Shown here: piece after piece, positions 1-12,700 of the stretch | Position numbering within the stretch: position 1 is the first letter of the stretch | How the letters are laid out: the number at the start of each line of letters is the position of its first letter | Origin: Aurelia coerulea | Taxonomy: Eukaryota; Cnidaria; Scyphozoa; Semaeostomeae; Ulmaridae | Reading direction: 5' to 3' | Assembly (NCBI GenBank): GCA_039566865.1 | Contig: CM076960.1 | Location: forward strand, 15,916,501-15,980,500 | Length of the DNA stretch: 64,000 bases | Program-made: the position numbers and the translations under genes | Notes under the pieces: model-generated | What the model saw: only the letters and a program-made list of their open reading frames with translations | What the model was told of the DNA's origin: nothing | Database searches by the model: none

Positions 1-206
1 AATTATAGATAAGTATCTAAAGTTTCTTTCAAGCCATTAAGTCAGAAGAAATAGGTCATTGAATTTTACACCCACATTTTTACGCCGAGTTAAAGATTTG
101 GAACCTATGCTGTCTTAGTGCTACCTGGATGATGATCAGATTAATTTCTTTGTCGAATATACGTTTCTAACGTTGATATGAATGTCACAAACGAATCCAC
201 ATTTCA

Positions 207-745
207 ATGAGGAAGTATAGCTTCCACATCTTTAACTCGGCGTAAAAAGGTGGGTGTAAAATTCTGTGATCTATTTCTTCTGACTGAATGGCTTGAAATA
301 AACTTCAGTTACTTATCTTTAATCCTGCCGTTAGACTTTTCAGAAGTTTTCAATATTTTTCGAAATTTCAGCGTATGTTACATTTCAACTAATTTGAGGG
401 TGTGACGTCATCAAATTTCTAAATCATGAACCAGAAAAGTGACAGACTTTTGCTTGATACCATATTTTAGACATCCATAAATTATGGTTTTCTTCGAAAT
501 TATTTCATGTTGCTTCAAACAGTTTAGAAATTGCGATCGTTTTAAGTTTTTTGAAAATTTTTCTTGAATTCTTGAAAAATTAGAAAAACACTCTAATTCT
601 GAAAATATTGAAGATTTCAGAAAATTCCAACGGTATAATTATAGAGAAGTAGCTAAAGTTTCTTTGAAGTCATTCAGTTCAAAGAAATAAGTAATTGAAT
701 TTTACATCAGCCTTTTTAAAGAATTGGAACCTATGCTCAATGAGA
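207..745. mobile_element. Fold-back MITE family A, copy 1 (TIR about 130 bp)
   Basis: Left arm (220-345) and right arm (590-740) are inverted copies carrying TTAACTCGGCGTAAA-like and TGAATGGCTTGAAA-like blocks. The centre includes TGACGTCATCAAATTTCTAA at 403. Bases 1-110 are a further inverted copy of one arm. Confidence 0.75.
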
Positions 746-1146
746 ATGTGAATAGCCTTGTGAAAACCGTCAGGATCTTACAGTCTCATATTCCTATATG
801 TCAGAAAAGTTCAATCTCACATGTTTCCTTCAGGGTCTATCAGGTAGACTTATGACGATGAGTCCCTTGTATCCCTGCGGTAAACCTTGCTCAACAGGGA
901 CTCATAATAACCCTGTAATATGCATTCATCAGTCGAATGATGATGGAATCACGGCCTCGAATCTCGAATCACTTTTAAGAATCACTTTTAAAAATCACTG
1001 AGAAGAAGCATTTTTACAAAATCGACCGTAATTTCAGAACGATACGATTGATTTTGACAACAACAAAATTCATATTTAAGTTGATATGTCACCTACAAAG
1101 GTATTACTAGTTTATATGAGTCTTTTAAATGGTTTGAGCGCTACAA

Positions 1147-1657
1147 CATAGGGCTCAAATCTTTAAAAAGGTCGGTGTAAAATTCTATTACAGTTTCCTT
1201 TGAATCAAATGGCTTGGAAGCAACTTAGCGTTTTTTGCTATAAATCTGCCGTGGAAATTTATTGATACCTTTGATACCATGATTAGTTTCAATATGGTGG
1301 CATTTATCAAATTTGAGGCTATGACGTCATCAAATTTCTAAATCCTAAATCCTAAAAGATACTGATTTCTGCTTTTCACTATATTGTAGGCCTTCGTAAA
1401 TTATGGTCTTCTTGAAAGCTATAAGAATTTTCCTCCTTTGGTTTAGGATTTACGATGATTTAAATGTTTTCAAAACTTTCCATCATTTTTTTCAAAAATC
1501 ATTAAATTGCCGCCATTTTGAAAACAAATCAAGATATGTCCACGGCAGATTTACAGCAAAGTACCATAAGTTCCTTTCAAGCCATTCAATTCAAAGAAAA
1601 ATGGAATAGGATTTTACACCCATCTTTTCAAAGATTTGAAAGATTTGAGCCCTATGC
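1147..1657. mobile_element. Fold-back MITE family A, copy 2
   Basis: Arms start AGGGCTCAAATCTTT and end AAAGATTTGAGCCCT. The inner block with TGACGTCATCAAATTTCTAA (1,322) and GTAAATTATGGT is shared with copy 1 although the arms have diverged. Confidence 0.75.
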
Positions 1658-1856
1658 TGATCGCTACTGCATTTCAAACGATTGAACATTCTTTTTGGCT
1701 CACCCGGTTGTAGTCTCAAGATGACTTTTGAGTTGTCTCGTATTCGAGATTTACTTTACTCAGTTCGAATTTGAAATGTCCTTTTGTACATAACTATACC
1801 CTTCTTTTGTTCGGCCTTCCAATGTATCCGAAGATGGACATATTTTGCGGCCATTT

Positions 1857-2181
1857 TAAAGGGGCTCCGTCGTCAAAATGTAAACAAAACGATGATTTTT
1901 GCAGTTTTTTGAAAGGTGATATCACACAGGGTTTTCGTATTTTTTTTTTCAAAATGAAAGTTGCTGTTTGGGCATTAATCCTTGTACTTCACTAAGGAAC
2001 AAACCAAACATTCATATCTTCTACGATTGCTCGGATATAAGTGGATTTTTAACGGTCACTTTTTTGTGGCTTGGCTGAAGCCACCAAACAAACTGCAGAG
2101 AACAATGGATGAACAATGGATAATCTCCGACACGTGCGAATTTACGAATTTGTTTACTGTTTGACGACGGAGCCCCTTTAA
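1857..2181. mobile_element. TTAA-flanked MITE family B, complete copy
   Basis: Ends are TTAA-AGGGGCTCCGTCGTCAAA and TTTGACGACGGAGCCCCT-TTAA. TTAA duplications are a feature of piggyBac-type transposition. No transposase is encoded. The centre has a small palindrome, GTGGCTTGGCTGAAGCCAC. Confidence 0.85.
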
Positions 2182-2549
2182 CATGTCCATCTACACATGT
2201 CAATCAGTGGACATCCACCTCTTCTTACGACAGTTCAACAAGATTTTCGTCTCCAACACTGTTCCACAAAATAGACCAACCTGTCCCGCGTCACAGACTG
2301 CATGATGGCATCATTATTTTCTCTTCGCACTTGGTCTAGTAAATGATTGCTTCATTCCTCCTCCGTGACCTGCGTGGAACTTCAAACTCTGCGCAGTTTC
2401 CATATACCAAGGAGAGTTGGATTTCTGTGAAGGAATGCAATACATGATTAGATTTTACCCTACGCATACAGAAACAGCTGGTAGAAGGTGCTAAATGTTA
2501 AGGAATCTTTAGCGAAATAAGAGCCGCTACTGCAGAAATCAAATATTTT

Positions 2550-2860
2550 GTCGCCATTTGCTGAAGGCCATTACACGCGCACACGAGTCATTTGTTGGGA
2601 ATGAGAACATCCAATGGACAAACATCTTTCACTTATCGTGGAGACAAAGTTGGAATGATCTTGACTCGGAAATAAAATTGGCATCCTCTGTTCGATGTTC
2701 CAAACCGAGAATGAAAACTTACGAGGGTCTCTATCATGGACAATTCCAGTGTTTCTTTCCGTTCTTTTCTTTATTTTGCATTAGATTGTAATTATCTTGT
2801 AATAGATTGTAATTAGATTGTAATTTGTATCCCTGTTTAAACAAGTTTAAAATGAAATGA
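2550..2860 (+). mobile_element. Decayed LINE 3' fragment
   Basis: The frame contains NDLDSEIKLASSVRCSKPRM then KTYEGL, which resembles WSDLDSGVKASSSLRTFQRE at 44.4 kb. Repeated TAGATTGTAATTA follows at 2,785-2,830, as a 3' tail would. The distance from base 1 of ORF2 homology is short, so assignment is moderate. Confidence 0.5.
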
Positions 2861-3574
2861 ATATGTAGGCCGACATTGCTCCCCGCCAATGTCGAATCGT
2901 GTGTATGTGTCTGTGTACTGTCTCTCAGCCGAGTCAAAGCAGGCATCCTCTTTGTATCTTTTAAAGAAAACTAGAGAAAGTGCTTTCCTTCTTTTAATTG
3001 CAAATTTCGATAATTATTGTTCATCTTCTTTTCCAGTTGTCAATGAATTTGTTGACAGTTGTACAAATTAGTTATTGAAAACTGGCGTAAGATTCTTAGC
3101 AATATAGTAGTGGCTTTATATGCAGCTTTTATTTTACACCAAATTCTAATGGCACACTCTTTCTCCCGGCAACTGTAATCCACGGGTCACCAGGTCATGT
3201 AATCCTTTACAGACCAGCTAAAAGGCTTAGTGTAGGAATGCTCGCAGCAATAGCAGCTCAGACACCGGCCACAAATGCAGTAACCCGTGGATTGCATGAC
3301 CTGGTGACCCGATGACCCGCTATTTACATGACCTGGTGACCTGTGGAATACAGTAGCTGCTCTTTCGCCTGGGTCATTCAGTAGTACTATCAAATCATTC
3401 ATAAAAATTTCAAATGCAGGAAATTGTATGAAAATGTGCCTTAAACAACTTCAAATGCGGGAAAATTTATGAATCACGTGCAATAAACAAAACAAACAAT
3501 TTTCACACGGATAAATAATACACATACCTGGCAGTAGGCATGCTGTTTTTAACAGTCTTTCATCGACTATCCAT

Positions 3575-3885
3575 AGCATTTCATAAACCACGGCGCCTTT
3601 TAACGGCTTAGCTATTTCAATGTTTATTTCTTTCATGAATAGCAACCTACATAATTGTCACCCCACGATAAAATTACCGCGGATACTGTCATATGTATTC
3701 CATAAAATCCTGCCGTTTGTTAATTGTTTGGCTATTTCTATACATATTTCTATCTTTATACAAAGCACCATAATCGAAATAGATAGTGGATACGGTCCTA
3801 TAGCATTTAATAAAACCACAATGACCAGTAACGGTTTAATTCTTCTTATGCATTTATATCCTTCATATAAAGTACTATGATCGAC
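3575..3885. repeat. Diverged tandem repeat, about three units of 110-116 bp
   Basis: A block like GCATTTCATAAACCAC...TATTTCTATC recurs near 3,578, 3,694 and 3,803. Similarity is moderate, and no gene is visible here. Confidence 0.45.
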
Positions 3886-4270
3886 TCCCCAGGATAAATT
3901 TATGGTAGATGAAGATTTTTTCCTTCCCGCAAAGAAATACTTTTTTGCGGGCAAACGTCAATAAGTAATATTTCAATGAGATTAAGATGTGTTAAAAAAT
4001 TTATGGATCTGAATCGACGCATTTTTGAGTCATCTTTTGTAAAGCTGTGCTTCGTTTGCAAAGAAATCCATAGTTCCGCGTTAGTTGGTTCGTCATAACA
4101 TGATATCAAATGCTTGATAAAATAAAACAACACGAAAGAACATAGCAACTAAAGCAACTAATGTGGGCGTTAAATTTTGAAGAAGGTTGTGAAAGGATGG
4201 GCGTTAAATTTTCAAGAAATTTTCTGCGTCAAAAAAAGTTGAAAAGTTTCAAGGTCTGCAGTTTGCTACC

Positions 4271-4882
4271 TACAGTAGAAACCCGCATAAAAGAACCCAG
4301 GTTTTTTTGGGCAGTCTGAGTAGGTTCTTAATTAATCGGCTGCTATTCCAAATTCCAGCCTGTAAGGTTCGTAAAAAGGTTCTTATATACGAACACACAC
4401 ATTAACACTGTTTTCCAGCGCAAGAAGTATTAAGAATTCTTGAAAATTCTTGAGAACATTTGTGGGTCTGTAATACCCTTTTCACACTGACACAGTTAAA
4501 CCAGCTTTATTTAAACCATGTTAAATTTTAACCAATCAAATGCATTTGACTTGATTGATTGACCAATTAGAATGCAACATACCATAACCTGATTTACTTT
4601 CAGCTGGTTAACTTGCCAATTAGAATAGGGTATAAGAATACCTGTTTAAAAATCCTTTAGTCTTTTGTACCAATCTTTTGTACCAAAGTCTGATCAAAAT
4701 GTGAAAAATTCTAAAGAATTCTTAAAAATTCTTGTCATGTTAATGATTTACATGAAAGCTATTATATAAGAACCTTTCCCAGTTTCAGCCTCTTGGGGTT
4801 CTTATTTAGGAGGTTTAAAAGATTAGATTTCAGCCTCAAGGCTCTTATAAAAACAGGTTCTTTTATGCGGGTTTCTACTGTA
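4271..4882. mobile_element. TA-flanked TIR element (MITE)
   Basis: Inverted ends TA-CAGTAGAAACCCGCATAA and GCGGGTTTCTACTG-TA, with AAGAACC/GGTTCTT continuing the arms. The inner part is AT-rich and non-coding. This copy is free of the nested LINE tail that is found at 15.2 kb. Confidence 0.75.
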
Positions 4883-4982
4883 TTGATTTTTGTTCATCTA
4901 GGCACGGTAGCCCCGTCAGTCCATGAGAACTGCTTATCAGGGGGCTTTGGCAAAAAACATCTAGAAATTCAAAAGATAGCCA

Positions 4983-5400
4983 AAGTAATCGTCCCCGTTT
5001 AGAACGGTGGTAATTACTAACTTATGTGCACCAAACAGATGCCACATTACGTCATTACTACAGATGGAAAGAACTTTCCAGACAAAACCAAAGCAAAAGT
5101 TTGCAAGCGACACATGAATGTCAAAGGTTTTCAAACCATGAAAGCCAGATGAATGCCTTTCCTGATAAACTGATGTCAGCAATCAAAATAAAACTCGAAC
5201 CATCAAAAAATATAAGAGCCGAACGGGTGGCATATTATGTCCAATCAAAGTAATCGCCATCGTTTTAAATGGTGGTAATGACTAATTTATGTGCACGAAA
5301 AAGAGGCCATATTACGTCATTACTACGGGTGGAAGAACTTTCCAGACATAACCGAAGCAAAGCTATACTAGCGACTTGTGAATGCCAACGGCTTTGGTAG
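4983..5400. repeat. Imperfect direct duplication, offset about 265 bp
   Basis: AAGTAATCG-CC-TCGTTT at 4,983 and 5,248 both lead into GGTGGTAAT-ACTAA-TTATG and a TTACGTCATTACTAC block. A short frame (YVITTDGKNFPDKTKAKVCK) appears in the first copy only, so coding is doubtful. Confidence 0.7.
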
Positions 5401-5532
5401 TTCTTGTATAACTTCAGTTACGTGTTAAGCAAACACCAAGTCTAAATGTTCGTTTGTTTGTAAAGTCAGTTTCACATTAGATGTCAGGCGCATTATCCAT
5501 GATCAAAAAGCAAAAGAGTTTAAGTCGCAAAA

Positions 5533-5949
5533 TTACTTTGATTTGTAAAGGATAAACTTAACAATATTGTGCAAGAAAACCCCGACCTGATACCATGGCA
5601 CTGGTATCTTGAACGATGGGGACTCTGGGCGAGGAGCAGTTACGGCGGCAGTTGTTTCCTTGTTGTGTTCTCCGCTGGGGTTTGGTCGTTCATCATCATC
5701 GCCTATCCTCAAGGGCAATAGGAACCACATATGGACAGTTAGATATTGTTTTGGGCCCGCGGAGAGCATATGTACATTCTTAGGTCCAATGTATCCGCAC
5801 TTGTTTCCTACGAGAGATTGTTCATACCTTACTAGCAGTACCTTTAAATTTTCCATTGCATTTATTGTCTTTACAGCTCTGTAGATATCATCTTTTTCCG
5901 GATTTAATTGCCTAAAGTTTGCCTCTGCAGACTGTTTCTCCCGCAGCAT
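5533..5949 (-). CDS. Possible orphan coding exon or decayed insertion, unrecognised
   Basis: An open frame of 138 codons, starting MLREKQSAEANFRQLNPEKD and passing through KTINAMENLKVLLVRYEQSL. A Pro/Ser-rich part ends in SPSFKIPVPWYQ, where a CAG/GTCGGG donor-like site lies at about 5,590. Composition is protein-like, but the acceptor side is poor in pyrimidines and I recognise no family. It lies beyond the last visible MFAP1 exon, so it is either inside the final MFAP1 intron, part of a neighbouring gene, or a transposon remnant. Confidence 0.3.
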   Translation of the reverse strand: MLREKQSAEANFRQLNPEKDDIYRAVKTINAMENLKVLLVRYEQSLVGNKCGYIGPKNVHMLSAGPKQYLTVHMWFLLPLRIGDDDERPNPSGEHNKETTAAVTAPRPESPSFKIPVPWYQVGVFLHNIVKFILYKSK

Positions 5950-6730
5950 TTCCTATGCTAGCCTGGCATCCAATGTAAAACCAGCTTAAGAACTTATCAG
6001 TAAAGTCGTGAATTTTTGCTCCCCTTGGTATCATCACTGTAGTGTTTTGAGGTAGTATGTATATAGTCTCTGAAGTAGTTCGTTTTTGTAAACTTTTTTA
6101 CATTGAATATAAAAGAAAAAGAGCCAAAGGGAGGTTCGGGACTGGCTAATTGGTCATGTCACAGCCCCTTGGGGCTTGGGGGTAACTTCCATAAGTAGAG
6201 CAATGGGTACTTGCCGCCCATGAGGATGGGTTTTGAACCTCAACAATCCCTAAATATGGGTCTCAAAACGTAACTGTTCCACTAGAAATGAGTAGCTTTT
6301 TGAATTGTAACAAATTCTTTTCGAGATTTATATTTTCATCGTTTGATTTTATTTCGTCTTAGTGCTGAAAAATGGTTTGTAGTTACTGTATCTTCCATAA
6401 ATGTACCTTTAACGTGAAATGAAACTTGATTTTTGGGAAATTCACCAGGCTTTCCCCCCTAAAATCCTTATTAAAAATGGGTATGAAAATAGACCGAAAA
6501 TCCTTAAATATATGGGTCTTCACGACCCCGTCATCCCAAGACTCGAATTAACCCCCCTCCCCAGGGGTCACAGCCGTGAATATTGTTTCTTAGATTTTCT
6601 ATGAAATGACCAGACCAGTAAGATCCATTTTCTTGTTGCAACGTTTGTGCGGCAAGATTTTCAAACCAATGGTACATTTTCTCAACTATAAACAATTTTT
6701 ATCAAAGAAAGTCTGAAAAAGAAAACTAAC

Positions 6731-6796
6731 CTCTGTCGTATCTTGGTCTGTAAGATGGGTATATTTTGTCCTTCCTGATCTACCAAAGTTTTTAAC
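6731..6796 (-). CDS. MFAP1: MFAP1 coding exon 17 (last one visible)
   Basis: Encodes [18 protein letters not shown] then DTTE, conserved close to the C-terminus. TTTGCAG acceptor and GTTAGT donor. The donor shows that at least one more exon follows; relatives have about 40 more residues starting FDS-W. I did not find them between this exon and base 1. Confidence 0.96.
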
Positions 6797-9700
6797 CTGC
6801 AAAAAAGACAAGAAAACAAATGAAATATTTTGCTATAATTCTACCATCGGACTTTTCTGAAATCTTCAATAAATTCTGAATTAAAGGGTTTTCTTTTTTT
6901 AATAACTCCAGAAAAATTTTGAACAAAAATTTAAACCATTGTCCTTTATAAACTTTTTGAGGAATCATAGATTAATTTTCATGGAAACCATAGTTAATGA
7001 ATGCCTACAATGTGGTTTCAAGCGAGGGGTGTATATCACTTGCCAAAATGGCGTACGAGATTTTAGGGATTTTCAAAAATCCCTGAAAATCAGGCCGGAT
7101 TTTCGGATTTTTCCAGAAATTTCCAGGGATTTTTGGAATTTTTTCTGACAATAGAGTTACTACGAAGATGTTACAGGTGCTTAAGTATGGCGAACCAATG
7201 AGATTTTTAAAATTAAATTGAAAAATTGAATCTAATTTAAAGATTTTGAGCCTTAAGAAGGTGTTTTCAAATGCCAATGAAATCTTACCTGCATGACTTT
7301 AGGAAGAATACTCTTGTCGAAATGATCTTCTAGCGTTGGCATACTAACATCTCTCTTGAATTTGTCATCCTCTTTTTCCTGGTGGAAATTAACAGATATT
7401 ACACAGTTGAAGAGTAACCGAGTGAACCATAGATTGAAACACGACAGCTGGTAGCTCTGAAGGATAGAGTCATTAAGGGAAATTTGCACTGCACTCCATT
7501 TGCCGCTAAACCTACATGAAAATTGATGCTTAAAATTGATGCTTCAAATCTTCAAGTGCCTCTCGGAAGAAAATCCATCATTTATGCGGACATTCTTTGA
7601 AAGAAAACACATAAAATATGAATTACGAACAAAGAATCTGTTGCAATTACCGAAAAGAAATACAAACACATTCGGATGTAATTCACTTGCATTCAAAGGC
7701 GGTCTTCTAAGGAACACTCAACTATGTATTATACCAACTGTAAATAATTTGATCATAATAATAATAATGATAATAATAATAATAATAACAAAATCCCTAT
7801 TGGAAAGGCAGAAATATTTGGAACATTTGCACAGTGGGGCATTTCAATGGGGGATTATGACATTCGCTGTACATGGACCTAAAATGGATGTTCTGCCAAA
7901 AAAAGTGAATCTAAGGTGGTTTACAGTCCCCTGCATATCTAAAAATTCATGAGACGGAATAAAATGACTTAAAGGCATGGGTTTTAGGACAAAAACTTTG
8001 ATGTCTTTGTGCAGACAAACTTATAAATGAGTATCAACGCAATCCTTCTTTAGATATTGTTCAAATTTGGTTGGATATAGTATCAATCATTCACATTGCA
8101 CAATTCAATCTCAACTGCATTCATTTTTTGGAAAAAAGATTTTTAGAGGGCTATCACTATCGTATGTGAGCAGCACAGTTAATGTATTAAAGGATGTATT
8201 TTAAAAATTTGCGATAGATACAAAATTTTTAAATCATTATCCTTCAAATGCTATTACTTCAACAAAGGATTGTCAATATGGCAAAAAGATGCTTGATACT
8301 TCGAAACGGGGATCCCCATTTCGCCTTATACTCAAACTCGTTTTCATATACGGGGCACTGAAGTAAAACAGAGACACTAGTTTCACTCAGTTTTATCAAT
8401 CTTATGTTTAAGATAAGATTGACTACTATATGTGTTTTGCTAAATTCTATGATTTATACTTCCCACTAAATAACGATTGGAAGGGCTTAAACAATTTAAT
8501 ATCAAATGCATCCAGAAATGAAAAGGTAGCGACTATATTTTGATTTATCACGACGTTCATGTTTCATTTGTATCTATGTTTTCCCCGTTTCTTCTACCTA
8601 AAACTAAAATACCAAATGCTACCACCCCCCCCCCCCCCCCCACAGGTCTTATTTGATAGACCATAAAGCTGCATCACCAATCTTGCAAACAGTAAGGAAA
8701 CAACTCAATTTTATGACGAAACTGCCGTAGAGAAAAAGGGTCTTGGAAGACAGTTTTTTTGCACCTGAATGTGCTGGCAAATCTACGAAAGCAACAAAAG
8801 ATGCTATTTGTTTAATGTAATGATAGTTTATGCAACACATGAAATATCACATCTCTAACTCGATATGGAAGAAACAAGAACTATTATTATTTCATTTATG
8901 CAGTTCTTCTGGTGTCAAGTATTATTTCTGTTGAAACAAGCCCTTCCTGGCCCTTATACATTGGCCCCACCCACCCCCACCCCAAGGCACAACCCAGCAG
9001 ATTCCTCTCCCAATGTGATCAATTATCTTGGAAGAAAATCCTTTACAACTGCCTTTCAGACCTTCTGGGTTTTGTAAAATTCAACAATCCAAGCCTTTGA
9101 AGATTCGTACGATGGATAAGAACTGCCAATGTCTGTGAAGTCCCCCACACAAAAATTTAGATTAAAAAAATTCCGCAAATTCCCACAAATACAAATTTCT
9201 CTCACTTCACTATTAACATCTCCTGGTCACATTAAGCTATAAACCTAATGTCAAACTCTGTCTAATAGCTATATATTCAACTATTTGTAAAGTAAATCAT
9301 ACTTAAGTTCAAAATTTTTGTCAAAATTTAGTACGCCACAACAAAAATTAGTTTGACAGAGATTGAAGTGGAGTAGAAAGTGGAAACCTTGAACAGTGCT
9401 GAAAGAAATTTGGTAAAATCTTCGTTTCAAATTTCATCGAAATTGGTCCAAAGGATTTCACTTCATAGGCAATTGAAGATAGCTGTTTTCAATATGCATG
9501 CACAACAAAAATTTGTCCTCTCTCAAGTCTTTTTGGAGCACCTCAAATGAAAAATTGCCAAAACCTTTTCTGTAAAGATATGAAGCTAAGTTATATGTTT
9601 TCATGGTCAGCAACTATTACTCTTTCAAATTAGAGGGCTTTGGAATTAAATGGAGAAAGTTGATTTTTCAGCCTATGTCATAATCTTGCCCCACTGTGAT

Positions 9701-12700
9701 TTGGTCATGAACATTTGGTCATATTTGGAACATTTGGCCTGTTTTTTAAGGTTTCTTGAAGGAGCTTTCTCAAAAAACTCCCAACAGGACAGAATCGCAA
9801 ATTTTTTTTTATATCCAGATAAAATTCTTACAATACATGTTACTACTTACTCTACAATATTGATACGGTACAACTATACAACACTACAGGGACGATAACA
9901 CGAGGAGCAAATTGGCGTGACTACCCCATGGTCTACATATAACAAAAAAATAAACACTACAGGACAATACGCAAGAAGAAAAACAAGAAAAGAAAATTCT
10001 TAAAATTAATCACTATACGCTAAATGCTAAATGCTACATAAGTTAACTACAATAAACGTTTGCAATATAAGGACTGCGGGAAAGGAGTTACGAAATGATT
10101 CCCTGCGCCCCACCGAATTAAATCAATTTGATCGGTGGATTTGAACAGGCGTGCACAAACATGCGAAGATAGGAACAAAGTTCACAGGCAGTTTTTTCCA
10201 AAGCAATATTTTGCAGGCAATTTTTCTAAAAAAGTTCTTTATGAAATGTAATTGCAGTAAGATGATGAATAATAGCAAACAAATTGTGACACATTGCTTT
10301 TTAATCCTCACGGCACGTGCTCCAACCAATTTCCTTCTTACCTTCCCAAATGGCATGCAGTTCTTTAGTGAACCCTTCAAAGCTGAGATTCTTAAGCGGC
10401 CCTTGGCTTCTGGATTGTTTCGTTGCTCCATGTGTAAAAACTTACTTTTTGATACCTGCATTCTTACTGGTTCTGGTAATAGGCTTCTCTACCCTAGCTG
10501 TACAAAATTAATATGTAGGCAGGTTTTCGAGAAATTCTACCGCTCCCAGGCCGGTTTGAACATTATGCACGCCTGGATTTGAAATCATTCCTGGTAAATC
10601 TAAAATGGATTTGAACATGTCCACCATCGAATAATGTATTTGCCAATATCACTCTTGATGTCCAGGGAGCAATGGCCTTTGAAACAGAAATTTTCCCTTT
10701 ACTCACAAGGTAGAAGATTCGCCTAGCGCGGCCTATTTTTTGTTATTACAATCAATCAATCAATCAATCAATCAATATCAATATCTAAAGTTGGTATTTA
10801 CAGTAGTATTAAGATAATACTAATTCAAACCAACTATTTACAAATATGTTATATACAAAGTAGATAAAAAGAATTTTCAATCAGTGACATATTTTACAGG
10901 TGCATCTACCTCCAGTCCAATCTTTGGTCCTCTTTTTAAGATGCGACAGTGTTGGTTCTTGTTTCATACTGTCATCAAGAGTGTTCCATAGGAAACTACC
11001 TCTAAAAGACAGTGATTCGAGTCCAAAGCCAAATGCGTTAATTTTTGGCAGCTTGCACAAGTTTTGTATTCTAAGATTGTATGTTACGTGCTCCTTTTCA
11101 TGGAATTCCCATACAAGTGAAGGGTTCAAGTGATTCATGGACTCGTAAATTTCTGTCATCAGTTTCTGTAAGTTTTTGACATGTGTACTATTGCTGCCAT
11201 TTCGAGCGAGCAATGTTTCAAATGATGATTCATCGTCTTAATAGACGCTGAATCGGGGATACACGCGGAATTGGGGGAGACCTCGGCAGCGAGTAAGGAT
11301 TTGAGCTGCATGTTGCCAATACCGGGTGTGCCAAAACAAACTATGCACGTTTGGCAGGACACAATAAATCGTACATTGGACCTATTTTGAAGATTTAAGA
11401 CTTAATCGTTAGCAGAAAGACTGAATTAGATACTGGGATTTTTTGCAAATTTTTGTTTTCAGTTTTTAGAGCTAGAAGCGAGTTTCCTAAAATTTCAGTT
11501 TTCGAAAACACTGAAAACGATAAAAAACCAATCAAGTTTTCTAAAGGATCGACATGAATGGACAAAAAAAGAACTTGTTCGCGGTGATTTGCGATTTAGA
11601 AATCGACCAATTGCAATCTGCTGTACGAGAGTTCGTACAGAACCCCCAAATCACCCTGAAAACGTTTTCTCTTTGTTCATTCATGTTGAATCTTTTAAAA
11701 TTTGATCGACGTTTTTTGATAGTTTTAAATGTTTTCGAAAAAGAAGATTTTAAGAAATTCGCTTCTGGCTCTAAAAGCTGAAAACGGAAAAATTTGCAAA
11801 AAGTCCTAGAATCTAATTCAGGCTTTCTACTAAAGATTAAGTCATAAATCTTCAAAATCGGTCCAGTGTACGATTTATTGTGGCCTGCCAAACGTGCATA
11901 GTTTATTTTGGCCCACCCGGTATATGAATCAAGAAATAAACTCATCAAATGTCTTACCAAAAAGAATGCTCCTCTATGATAATATTTCTGAAGAAACTTG
12001 TATTTTCCTTTTGTTGATTTATTCGTAATTTGTTTTGGTGCATTTCGGAATTCCATTCGGCGCTCATCTTCCGTCATATTATGTATGCGTTCTGTTTCTA
12101 AACGTTCTTTTTCAAGCCTGCAAAAAAAAACATGAAAATTAGTGTTAGAAATTTTAAAATAAACAATTTTTTCAGCATTTTGAGGTCTATTTGAACACGT
12201 CTGCTGTTAAATGGAATGTTTCTCAATATCATCATCTTGATATTCAGGGAATGGTGATTTTTGAAACAGTGATTATTTTATTGACTCACCCGGTATAATT
12301 TTAAAATAATTGTTGGTTCTCAATTCCAAAAAGTTGTGGCAACGAAGATTATCCAGTTCAGGGAGAAAAATGTTTGCTAAAAGTTATATTTTCTACTGGG
12401 TGAGTTAGAAAAATGTACCCACTCTTTGAAAAATCGTAATATACAAACTATAGCAGCGACTGGGAAAATTACAACTCTGCTGCTTTTATCAATAATATAA
12501 TGTATTAGAAATTACTCAAATGAACAAGGACAGATTTTGTAATACAAGAGCAACAATTGCTTTGATTGAGACCTCAATTCAAGGCGATTAGCGACTGCAA
12601 ACAAAGGAAATTCTCTCAACCAGCAATTCAAAACAAACAAGGCCGGAAAAGTTTACCCGAAACTAGCAGGGCAAACTCTCGCCTTGTGCAAGCGAAAGGT

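Noticed and set aside
1857..2203. Open frames over the MITE at 1.86-2.18 kb on both strands
   Set aside because: They arise from the terminal inverted repeats of a non-coding element; the same sequence is non-coding in other copies.
7536..7952. 138-codon plus-strand frame as a gene
   Set aside because: Its first part is the C-terminal end of a LINE ORF2, and the rest runs through an AAT microsatellite.
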